NCBI GenBank assembly: GCA_001687465.1
Contig: LVLI01000315.1
Coordinates: 1 to 54,350 of the forward strand
DNA from: Halocafeteria seosinensis
Lineage: Eukaryota; Sar; Bigyra; Bicosoecida
Direction of reading: 5' to 3'
Length of the DNA stretch: 54,350 nt
Below are positions 45,202 to 54,350 of this stretch, one piece after another. Under the pieces are notes generated by a model. The model had not been told where the DNA came from and ran no database searches. It saw only the letters and a list, made by a program, of their open reading frames with translations. How positions within the stretch are numbered: position 1 is the stretch's first letter; each line of letters starts with the position of its first letter. Both the position numbers and the translations under genes were made by a program.

Positions 45202-45378
45202 TATACCCTTATATACTCAGAAGATGTACAGAGGTAGTAATGACAATGTAATAAGAGAGAGAGAACTGAATAATTTTCACACAAGATCAGGAATTCTTCA
45301 ATGTCTTTTAGGTATTGTTTGAGCGCTCTTATTCATCTCCCGACCTTCATACGGTCTATATTGTAAAACATTTAGAAT

Positions 45379-46950
45379 ATGAGTATGCGTGTGCCCGAAA
45401 GGGAGGGGTCGAAACGAGCAGCATGGGACATGGAGGACCTCAGGGATGGGGGCTTCAAGACTCCAAGGGGGAATTCACATACGCCTTCTCCCTCTACAAT
45501 GAGTCCATTAGCTATGCTTAGCTTCACTGACAGCGCTGCAAGGAGAAGAAAAACCTTCCCTGATGTTGCGGCCCCGAGGTGGGCTGGATCAGCGTATATT
45601 GAGGAGACAACAGAGGAATGGAAGCGCCGCCAAGAGGAAGTGGAACGCTATCGACAGCTCATTCGAGAGAGCCATTACCTACAAACAGGGCTCTCTCCTG
45701 ATAAAAACGATGATGTGTTTAGCGAAAAGCATACTGTTCGTAATGGGTACCGATCCCCCTCCTTGGTCAGCTCTTCTTCGAGACTGCGGCAACGAAGAGG
45801 ATTGGAGGAAATGAACGGGGGTTTGCATCGTCCAGCCCCTTCAAAATGGGGAATGGCGAGCCCTTCGACATTTCACTCCAACAACTGCAAGTTCTCCTCG
45901 TCTCACATTCTTTTCCCGTCAGAATCGTCGTCGGATTTGTACAGTGCAAGTAGCTCTGATGCCAAACGCGAAATTTTTGAAAGCCAGCTACCCCACAGCG
46001 GTACTCATCATTCGGAGCGAGAAGGAAGTAGCGCTCAATATGAGCAGTCCGTCCACAGTGCTCTGAGCCTATTGAGCAGCATTCAGTTGAAGGACACTTC
46101 GAAGTTGGAGGTTGAAGAGGAAGAATCCGAACAAGAGGAACCTTTAGGAGACAAATCCGCGAAAGAGATACGACAGTTGCTTGGCGTCAAGGACCCTCAT
46201 CGACTGATTCTTGGTCGTGAACCGCGTTTAACTAAAAGCGATTACGTGGAACTACTTGATATTCTGGACGAGAGTAAAGATGAAGATGAAATGCTGTCAA
46301 GAATCGATTCGCAGTTTGTTATTCGGAAGAAAATGTTCGCAATCCGAGATGGAGAATGGTTGAACGACGAGATAGTAAACACCGGCGTCGGGTATATCCG
46401 ACACAGAACACAAGAAGAAGGAAGATTGAAGGTTTGGGTAACAAACTCTTTTTTTATGAACTCCTTGTACTATAACGAGCGACAGTACAAGTATGGCAAT
46501 GTACGTCGCTGGACTCGGAGGGCGAAGATTGATATAACAGAATTAGATAGAGTGGTTGTTCCGATTAACCTAGGAAGTGTTCATTGGATTTGTGCGTGCA
46601 TTTTTCTTAAAGACAAAGAGATTGTGTCATATGACAGTATGGGAAGATCCACACGGTACCCAGAACTTCAGGTCCTTCGACGCTGGGTGAGTGATGAAAC
46701 AGCTGACAAGAAGGGAGAGAGTAATAGATGGGACACAAGTTCATGGACGTTGCGAGCAGCGGATCCTGAAGTAGTGCCTCAACAACACAACGGCTGTGAT
46801 TGTGGTGTATTCATGTATTGCATTTGCCGGAGCTTGGCCCTCGGTCAACCATTTGATTTTAGCCAGAAGGATATGGCGTACGAGAGACGCAATTTGGTTC
46901 TGCAACTAGTGAGGCATTATCGCAAATTGCAGGATGAGAAGAAGGCGTAG
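45379..46950 (+). CDS. ULP1: Ulp1/SENP-type SUMO protease (C48 family)
   Basis: Cysteine protease that matures SUMO and removes it from targets. A single exon of 523 residues. The N-terminal ~300 residues are disordered, Ser- and Arg-rich, as usual for the regulatory, localising part of these enzymes. The catalytic domain (about 320-520) shows GEWLNDEIVNTGVGYI (substrate-binding Trp-Leu-Asn-Asp), INLGSVHWICACI with catalytic His402, SYDSMG with Asp419, and QQHNGCDCGVFMYCIC with the oxyanion Gln and nucleophile Cys475. All catalytic residues are present, so it should be active. It ends 64 bp from the convergent GET3 stop. Confidence 0.93.
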   Translation: MSMRVPEREGSKRAAWDMEDLRDGGFKTPRGNSHTPSPSTMSPLAMLSFTDSAARRRKTFPDVAAPRWAGSAYIEETTEEWKRRQEEVERYRQLIRESHYLQTGLSPDKNDDVFSEKHTVRNGYRSPSLVSSSSRLRQRRGLEEMNGGLHRPAPSKWGMASPSTFHSNNCKFSSSHILFPSESSSDLYSASSSDAKREIFESQLPHSGTHHSEREGSSAQYEQSVHSALSLLSSIQLKDTSKLEVEEEESEQEEPLGDKSAKEIRQLLGVKDPHRLILGREPRLTKSDYVELLDILDESKDEDEMLSRIDSQFVIRKKMFAIRDGEWLNDEIVNTGVGYIRHRTQEEGRLKVWVTNSFFMNSLYYNERQYKYGNVRRWTRRAKIDITELDRVVVPINLGSVHWICACIFLKDKEIVSYDSMGRSTRYPELQVLRRWVSDETADKKGESNRWDTSSWTLRAADPEVVPQQHNGCDCGVFMYCICRSLALGQPFDFSQKDMAYERRNLVLQLVRHYRKLQDEKKA

Positions 46951-47014
46951 TATTGTGCGCGCTATGTTTTGATAAACATATAAACGCACGGTGCAATCTA
47001 CCAGTGTGTTATTC

Positions 47015-48328
47015 TTACGGCCTTCTATAAGGTTCTACTAAGTATCCAGAAAATCTCTCTAAGGACTCCTTGCCTCTCACTTCTTCTTGCAACAGCGGCA
47101 TTTTAGTAATGTGGAAGTCCTGTAAAACACAATACACGCAACAAATAAGGATATAACATTGTGGTGCAAGAAATTCCCCATATTTTTTCTCAAGTCTTAC
47201 TTCGTATAAAGTGTCAATTTGGTCGATATACTTCTGCTGCATCTTCTCGCGGGCCAGACAAAGGGAACAGGGGCTATCGCGGTTGGGGTACAGGACTTGA
47301 TTCACTACAATATTGTGAGTGTCAATATCGTAGTTTGTAAGTTCTTGTACAAGCCTCTCAGTTTCGAAGAGACTAAGGAACTCAGGTATGCAAACGCATA
47401 CAAATGTGGTAACGTCCGGATCCTTGAACTGTTTGTTGACTAGGTCGACCACAACCTTGATGTCGTCTAATTTGGATTGAATTGTTTCTTGAGACGGACT
47501 GTTTTGCCCCATCATATTTGTCATCATATCCATGAGTCCGCCCATCCTGTTTCTTAAGCCACTGAGACTTTCCATGACGGAATTCATTGTAGAGGGAAAG
47601 CTGAGAAGCTTCAGCGTATGTCCTGTTGGAGCCGTATCGAACACAATGCAATCAAATTCCATTTGTTGGACGTGTTTGAAAACAGTGACGAAGCCCATTA
47701 GCTCGTCAATGCCCGGTACGTTTTTCATGATTTTCGACAAAAACGATTGCATTTCACTGTTTTCATCTTCTGGCATGGTTGAGTAAACATCTCCAGGCGT
47801 TACTTTGGAATCGACTTCCATACTGGACACAGCATACAGGTACACACCAATACACGTTTAAGCGGTACTCTCATGAATAAGCACTAAGTTGAGCCCATCC
47901 ATACCAATATAAGTTGCCATATCCCTCGACTAGTATTGGATCCGATGAGAACTTCTGGTTGAAGGCATCACTGCGCAGACGATTAACATCCCAAACGAGT
48001 GTCCCAAACCAATAAGATATAGCGGATGTACTCCGATAACAATAAAAAAATGCAACATCATTGTCATCATACCTTAAATTATGCGCCGGGTCTGTTGATA
48101 TCAATAATACATTCCTCCGAACTTTGCATAGCTGCGACGGACCACCAGTATGATTGGTTCATTCCCATACACGGGTGTCAGAGACAGACGCACCTCGATG
48201 CCCAAACAACAACTGGTTGTGGTCTTTCCGACGCCTCCTTTACCTCCGACAAAGATCCATCGTAATGTATGCTGCAGCACCACGTTCTCCAAGGAGGGAG
48301 GGAGCTCCTCCTCCTCCATAGCGGCCAT
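47015..48328 (-). CDS. GET3: GET3/TRC40 ATPase for tail-anchored protein insertion
   Basis: Cytosolic dimeric ATPase that delivers tail-anchored proteins to the ER receptor. Five exons: 48328-48194, 48131-48073, 47970-47905, 47822-47201, 47119-47015; introns 62-102 nt; 328 residues, the normal length. Motifs: deviant P-loop [10 protein letters not shown], switch [13 protein letters not shown] (split across exons 2 and 3), switch [14 protein letters not shown], methionine-rich client groove ([12 protein letters not shown]), and zinc dimer motif CSLC in [14 protein letters not shown]. The C-terminal exon [11 protein letters not shown] matches the family end. The P-loop and zinc CxxC favour GET3 over bacterial ArsA. 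Divergent from CGR1, 272 bp apart. Confidence 0.95.
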
Positions 48329-48600
48329 TCTGATGGACAAAAATGTAACCAAACCTTGCTCTGCATGTACACTGTACTATCAGCAACAGCACTATGCTAT
48401 GATGACTACTAGATAGACTGTGGGACGCGCTCTGTGTGTGTGCAATAGAGCGTAATGGGCTTGTGAAGGTCACGCTGACACCCGCGCCACAGCCCATGAG
48501 GCTGTATTACATCAGTATCAGACCAATACGCGAGTTGATACAGGGTGGAATATTGATACCTTCTTGTTGAGAGTAGTGTGTGACGCTCCGAGGGAAAATA

Positions 48601-49338
48601 ATGGCGGCAACAACCACAACAGCTTCCTCCATGGTCTCCATGGAGGTTCAGAGCGGTGCTCATGCACCTCATAAAGACACATCTCAAGCCACTACTGCAG
48701 ACCAAACATCAGAAACAAAAGACTCCCAGCACCACCCCCTTGTCTGGCGCAATCAATCGGGCAGGGTGTGGAAAGTGAAGCAGAAAAAGTACGTTAGCCC
48801 CAGAGAGCATGGATTGTATACAGGATGAAATATAAGCTTTGGTGGAGAACTGCAGACGTTCGAGCTTGACGAATGCTTCCAAAGGAAAGGCGAATACTGG
48901 GAGCATTGCATTCAAGAAGCAGCAAGCTGAACGAGCCAAAAGAAAAGCGAACCAGAACCTTCAACAGACTCTCCGTGAACAGCAAAAGGAGGAACGAAGA
49001 GTACGTGATGGGCCTGATTTACCATCAATGCGCTGCTTTAAGAGTGAAATGGGTACTATAATATTCTCGTTTTTGTTGGTTTATTCTACAGGAGGAGGCG
49101 GAACGACAAGCTGAGAAACGCCGACGTAAAGCAGAAAATGAACTTAAGGGTGTGAAGTATCAAGAGGTATGTCAATAATTGAACTTGGACGGTGTGTGGA
49201 CCCTTGTTACCTAAACAACAATATGAGCAGATCAAGGATCCGGCGAAACTCAAACGGATGAACAAGAAACAACTTAAGAATGTAAAGAAACTACAGGTTA
49301 ACAAAGATGGTGTGAAGGAATTAGTGAAACCTTGGTAA
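48601..49338 (+). CDS. CGR1: CGR1/CCDC86 ribosome biogenesis protein
   Basis: Small nucleolar protein needed for 60S subunit and rRNA processing. Four exons: 48601-48788, 48856-49000, 49092-49166, 49231-49338; 171 residues. Signatures: SGRVWKVKQKKRSS (family SGR.WK..Q..R), a long charged coiled coil (ERAKRKANQ..REQQKEERR, then ERQAEKRRRKAENE), and the conserved C-terminal VKYQEIKDPAKLKRMNKKQL (family IKNPAKLKRMKKKQLR). It extends about 20 residues beyond the usual end. The N-terminus is Thr/Ser-rich and variable. No single open frame covers the gene; the conserved parts on four exons with matching phases make it secure. Confidence 0.92.
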
Positions 49339-49615
49339 TGCATTGGAGCAATGTCCACGTAACCTCGCTTAGAGTAGACGGCGCAATTGGCGCGATGATC
49401 GGATGATTGCCAACAGTTGTATCGACTAAATAATGTGATTGGTCTTTTTTCAGCATCGTAAAATTAAGAGTAGTACCGCCCGCGTCGACTTTAATGCTTC
49501 GTGGTTTCGTTACATATTTCTAGTCCTGGCTGCAATAATGAGCTACACGATGCATAGTATTATTGTTTTTGTCTTGCCTCATCTAGTGGTCTACGGCCCC
49601 GGATTTGGGTTCTTC

Positions 49616-52600
49616 TCACATTACCAGCCAGTAAGTCTTCGGTGTATCAGTAGTGCTTGATGATTCTATATGCCTCTCAACGAAATGGAACTCATTCAGT
49701 TTATACAGTGCAACCGCATCTTCCGACACTTGGATTTTATTCCTCCGGCTTTGATGCTCCAGCTTCCCAACATAACTCATTGTCTTACCGAAGACGTGGA
49801 ATCGTGGTCGAAGTCGTCCCAGGACTCCGGAAACTGCTTTACCAGCATGCACTCCAATTCGAATGCCTACGTTATGCCGGGTGTATGCTTCAAAATCTTC
49901 AACAATCTGTACTATCCGTTTTGCACAGTGTAAAATTCTCTCAGTTAAATGAGCACGATCAACTTCGTCCACCAAACCCCCGACGACAACGTAAGCATCG
50001 CCAATTGTGTCCATTTTCCATAGCCCCTCGCCGTTGATGACGTCATCGAATTGAGAGTACAAATTATCTAACACTAGTCTCACCCGTGATGGATCCAATT
50101 TCGAGCAGAGCGAAGTGAAACTGCAAAAAAAGAAAGCATGAACTTAGTGCTCGGAACGCGACGTGTCACTCGGTGTAACGTCTATGAACTTACCCGACAA
50201 GGTCGGCTTGCAATACCACAAGATCGTTATTATGCTCTTGGAACGGCATTCTAAGATCTCTTTTCAAACGGGAGATTACGATATCCGGATACAATTGAGT
50301 CAGTGCCAAATCCGACTGGAATTTCGCGTGAGTCGATGCACATTGCCTAACAAAAGAGCAACGGAACTTCACGTCTTGCAAGTAACCATTCATCGTTGCA
50401 TTATATGCTGTGCTTAGCAAGCAGTATATACCCATCCAGAATAATAACCTTGGAGCTTCATGAAAATACCATGTTGGATACTGAACACACACGAAGAATA
50501 GCACCCCAACAGTGTGAGTGGTAAACTGAGACGCCGACGTGGGAGGAAATACTTGAAAAACCGACAAGAGGACGGTGGGTAAAGCAAGGGAGTGCAGAAA
50601 AGTTTCTCCTGGAGAATGCAAAGGATGCAATTTTCCCAACACGATTTGATCTGCTAATGAAAATGCCACAATAGTCAGCCACGCAAACATTGTCATCCAG
50701 GAGCTGAAACGAGAGAGCACTTTGACGAAACACGGCTTCCATTCTAGCCATTCGCAAGAAGTCCTTCTGTTGTCGGTGGTGACCCCTTGATACATTTCTC
50801 CACCCGCAAGGCGGGTATCGAATCGGTCCCCATCTACGTTGTTCTGCTGCAAATACGAGAATTTCTCGAGCATGAGATGCATGTACACAACTCCGCCCCC
50901 CACAGCTACAGAAATGAGTGCAAACATCCACGGGTGGTCTTGTAATCCCTGGCTATAAATGGAAAGGCAGCACACCAATAAGCATAGCAGCCAGCCAGCA
51001 CCTTTTCTAGTGATTCGATAAACTGTAGCATCTTCGTTCCTTTGGTAAACGTGTTCGACACGTGCATGGCCAAACCGGAGCCCCTGGTAGAACGGACTGA
51101 AGAGACTTGATGTTAGAATACTTGAGGCTGAAAACAGCTGCCTTTTTAACACCGACATCAGAGCAGACGCACTCTTTGTCACTGCTGCTTCATTTTCTAC
51201 CTTATCTTCCGCTCGATCGTACACGGCATCCGTAGTGGTATGTTGAAACCATTTCACGTTTTGCTGATCATCCCCACCTGCCGATCCGTCACTATGGTCA
51301 AAGAATTTTGAAACAAAGTTTCTTAAGTAGGAATCTTCGATTTGATGCATGTAATACCCTTTCCGGGGAAATACTATAGACGGACTCAACGTCTTGTACG
51401 ATTCGAAAGCTTGCTCCAGAGGAATCTCAAGTAGGGTTGTCACCGCCAAGAACGTCTTCTGCGCTTGCTCTAATTTTGAGCAAGTAAAGCGACTCTTGCT
51501 CTCAAAACCATAGGATGGTGACTCAGTGCCAGTTAGGTTGCTGTTCGACGATCCGGAAGACAGTAGGCCGAAATCGTGATCTAAGGACTCCTGTGGCCCC
51601 ACGAGTGTTCCATCTTTTAGCGGATGGTAAAGAGTCTCCCAACTCTCAGATCGATCAACGCAAAATCGGTAGCATATGCAGTCTCCTTTTCCCTTCAAAA
51701 AGCACGTCTTCCTCTCCACCGGGACAAACGGCACTGCACAGTCATTGGTACGTATAGATAGTTCCAGAGGAGGAGACCCCAGTCCCTTTCTGTAAAACTC
51801 TTCAGAAACCAGAACTTCGCCAGCATTAGCGCTCGATGCAAACCGTGAAGCAGTATTTACAGCATCGCCGAATATTCGGAAAAACGTCCGTGTCTTTCCA
51901 CAACTCCCTGCATAAGACAATCCCGTCGGTAGATATTTCGGCTGCGACTATTCGCCCAAGACAATATCATACCAGTTGCTACAGGGCCACAGTGTAGCCC
52001 AATTTTGAGTTTCCATGACTCTAGCATATTTTCATTAAAAATTAGCCCCCGATTCTGTAAGATACTCCGTCTGAAACCCTTTTCAATATCGTCGCACAGC
52101 TCCACGGCCTCCATACAAAATGAAATCAATGCTTCCGCATGATTCGAGCAGTCCTGCATGAGGTTGGGCGTAAATAACTAACACGAGCACTCGCTGTTGT
52201 TAAATGGACTTACGAAAGGAATGCCAGAGGCCACAAGATAACATCCGCCGATGCTCTCTACTTTGTAAACCTTCGAATGAGCTAAGACCAGTTCGTCCAA
52301 CTGGCAGTATAATCGATGGATTTTGTACATAGCCTCTAATGAGTTCTCTGCTCCCTCACAACGTAAAGAACCAAAGTGTTATAGAAAGCTACGGGGTCGT
52401 TTGCTGCCAATTGAGACTTACCGGAAGAAGACATGATTCTGTCATAATCAGGGATGTAGAAAAAAGCCAGGCTCACCATACTATGAGTACGTGTACGCAC
52501 GTTTCCCACCATAAGTTCGTGAGCAATGTCTCGAGGCATTGCCAAAGTTAACAATTCTTCAGAGCTGATGCAGGCCAGTTGCAACCGCTTTCGTTGGACG

Positions 52601-53397
52601 AAAGAGGTCCAGTCATCGTGAAGTCTAAGATGTGAGCCATACATGTTGGTAGCTGAAACTATCGTGAACGGTATGGCGGCACGTAAGTATTCCCAAACGG
52701 ATACATATACATAAGAAAGTTGGCCATCATACATTAGCGAAGCAAAGCCCATCGCATGACACGCCAACGCCAAGGCGACGAAGAGAAATATATGCTGCTC
52801 GGGATTTTGCAGAAGCAAGCGCCCGTTTGACAGTATAATCAGCAAAAATTGCGTTTGGTGGGCTCCAAGTATTTCCGATGAAAATGTTGATCCCTCGCTT
52901 AAGAACGTTTCCTTGCTAAAAACGTTGTACTGTCGATTCAAAATGTCAGAACCTACTCCTTCGGCGAAGTGCAGAATGGCGAACGCCGTGACCCCTAATG
53001 TGACCCAGCTCGAATATGCACGCCCACATACGCCGTACCGCACTGTTGCTATATTAAAGCCAAAGAATGCGAGCATCATCGCCTTGATGGATAACGTCCA
53101 GTAGAAAAGCGGATATGCTTCTGTATCATACGCAATTATTACTTGCGTCACAACTGCCACCACTGACCACTCAACAAACATCTTCATCAAGAGTTGCTCG
53201 GCAAACGGTCGATTATCATCTTCTCTCTGTTGAATGAATTCTTCCCATAAAGTACTCTTGCAAGCCTCCTTTGAATATGTGGTTCCTGGAATAGCAGTTC
53301 CACTACTGACTCGAGTTCGCCTGCGCGGTTGTCGCCGCTCCTGCAGTTCACGAGCCTCGCCACTACAGGCCGCCATTGCGCCAACTGTATCTGCCAT
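49616..53397 (-). CDS. Membrane class III nucleotide cyclase, 12 TM, two catalytic domains (paralogue 2)
   Basis: Five exons: 53397-52422, 52347-52214, 52153-51973, 51907-50194, 50120-49616; 1,169 residues. Same design as the cyclase at 17033: six TM helices, C1, six TM helices, C2. The segment before C1 is nearly identical in both (FVQRKRLQL..EELLTL.MPRD.AHELM). C1 has lost both metal aspartates: Tyr314 in FFYIPDYD, and Gly360 in ESIGGCYL where paralogue 1 has Asp. It keeps Asn448 and Arg452 (GDAVNTASR) and the purine-type Glu356. C2 keeps Asp999 (QADLVGFT) and Asp1043 (MDTIGDAY) but has GKTMSYVGKLEH in place of the Asn/Arg motif. One composite site remains possible. The first two introns match the paralogue in position and phase; two more (in GPVATG and ADLVG) are unique. 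Convergent with CGR1. Confidence 0.9.
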
Positions 53398-54278
53398 GTC
53401 TTTCCTCCAAACAAAGCTAGTCCTGGGATATCATTCCGTCTCCTCGATCCCTTGAAAAACTAAATCTTCGAACCGGATGCGCAAAATCTGCGCTGGATGT
53501 TGGGCGCTCGTTCACCTGGGTCTAGTACACACCTCACCTGGCGTATGCCTCTGCCCGTAGATCTCCACGAGACTGAAGAGCGTTATATCTGCACTGTATA
53601 GTAGGATGGGTGCAAAATGAGAGCTCCAGTAACTCAAAACCCACGGCAGAACACACACAAAAGCAATCACCTACCTCCCCACCTTGGCGACCCACTGGTA
53701 TCTCTCGTTCAACCCAACAGCAACTATTGCTCCCACTGGGGGTACGCGTACTGTCCAGATGTGTACTTGTCACAGAGCTATTCGCTGAACAAACAAATCA
53801 GGCAGCATGTCTTGTTGTACCGATAGAATCCAGAAGCATGACACAGTGTCGACCTTCGGGCGTGTGTAACTTACCGTCCAGCCCGTTATATCCGTACTCG
53901 TAATACGGCGGTCGTAACCACGGTGTCACAACAGAGAACCCACCAATGCAACGACCACAGCAGCTGCTGCGGCAGATTTGCTTGATAAGTGTATGAAACA
54001 TACTATCTTGAATTGTACATAGACAGTGGAGTGTATTCAGTCAAATGCCACCAAGCACCGAGTACTCCCGAACTCCGTCGGACTCAAAGTCCGGATGTTC
54101 TCTAGTATTACGTCGCCGGTGAGGCTATCAGAACACACACATACCACATCGAAGTTGAACAATTCGCTTGGAGTGTTGAGATAAAGTTCGAACATCTCTT
54201 GCTACCAGGTCGTGTTGCCAAACTAGCGGTTCCTCGTGTTCCACAGTCTGGACCGTCGGGTCATGAGTCATGACCTCA
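53398..54278. other. Upstream of cyclase 2, no gene supported
   Basis: About 880 bp with only short frames. Contains TGAGTCA (54264-54270) inside a 14-mer shared, in reverse complement, with the MSH3 upstream region. Probably includes the cyclase promoter. Confidence 0.4.

Positions 54279-54335
<57 letters not shown>
54279..54335. repeat. (AT)n(TG)n compound microsatellite
   Basis: About seven AT units followed by about 22 TG units, then an ambiguous base at 54336. The N probably marks an assembly or sequencing problem at the repeat end. Confidence 0.9.
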
Positions 54336-54350
54336 NACCATAGGCTATAT

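Noticed and set aside
54050-54130. Possible tRNA on the minus strand (anticodon-like stem-loop around GGACTTTGAGTCC)
   Set aside because: No acceptor-stem pairing and no GTTCRANNC T-arm at the right distance.
1-54350. CRISPR arrays, operons, rRNA genes
   Set aside because: The window is eukaryotic; no regularly spaced repeats and no rRNA-like sequence were seen.

Overview
This is a compact nuclear fragment of a eukaryote, not a prokaryote. Nearly every gene I could reconstruct is split by short introns, mostly 58-85 nt, with GTAAGT/GTACGT/GTATG-type donors and CAG/TAG acceptors. When the exons are joined, the reading frames close without remainder. The families are eukaryotic: SEC13, DAD1, PIG-P, PIG-H, NMD3, TIM10, MSH3, GET3, CGR1, MBF1, ULP1. 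A protein with several AP2-like domains and 2x6-TM nucleotide cyclases suggest an alga or other protist. I cannot fix the lineage from sequence alone; a red alga or related archaeplastid is a guess.

Layout. 1-1.3 kb: a 380-bp inverted repeat whose arms carry the tail of a non-LTR retrotransposon polyprotein. 2.0-9.25 kb: a 2,299-residue protein of unknown function (-). 10-15.9 kb: MBF1 (-), DAD1 (-), SEC13 (+), farnesyl diphosphate synthase (+), PIG-P (+). 17-20.8 kb: a double-domain membrane nucleotide cyclase (+), ending 24 bp from PIG-H (-). 22.3-28 kb: a four-AP2-domain protein (+) and NMD3 (-). 28.4-32.7 kb: TIM10 (+), a leucine-rich repeat protein (-), UDP-glucuronate 4-epimerase (+). 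33-36 kb: an unrecognised 892-residue protein (-). 36.7-37.45 kb: a scrambled, partly inverted pseudogene copy of the epimerase. 37.7-41.6 kb: MSH3 (-). 42.5-49.3 kb: a TMEM184/DUF300 membrane protein (+), a small hypothetical protein (-), a Ulp1 SUMO protease (+), GET3 (-), CGR1 (+). 49.6-53.4 kb: a second membrane nucleotide cyclase, paralogous to the first (-). The window ends in an AT/TG dinucleotide repeat with one ambiguous base.

How the genes relate. Most genes alternate strand as divergent or tightly convergent pairs. Several serve the endoplasmic reticulum: DAD1 (N-glycosylation), SEC13 (COPII), PIG-P and PIG-H (two subunits of the enzyme for the first GPI-anchor step) and GET3 (tail-anchored protein insertion). 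NMD3 and CGR1 serve ribosome assembly.

The most interesting content is the pair of membrane cyclases. In both, the first catalytic domain has lost metal-binding aspartate(s) but keeps the Asn/Arg pair, while the second keeps the aspartates and has lost Asn/Arg. Each chain can therefore form at most one composite active site, with domain roles swapped relative to mammalian adenylyl cyclases. All exon joins here are inferred by eye from splice signals, frame and family similarity; no alignment or transcript data were available.
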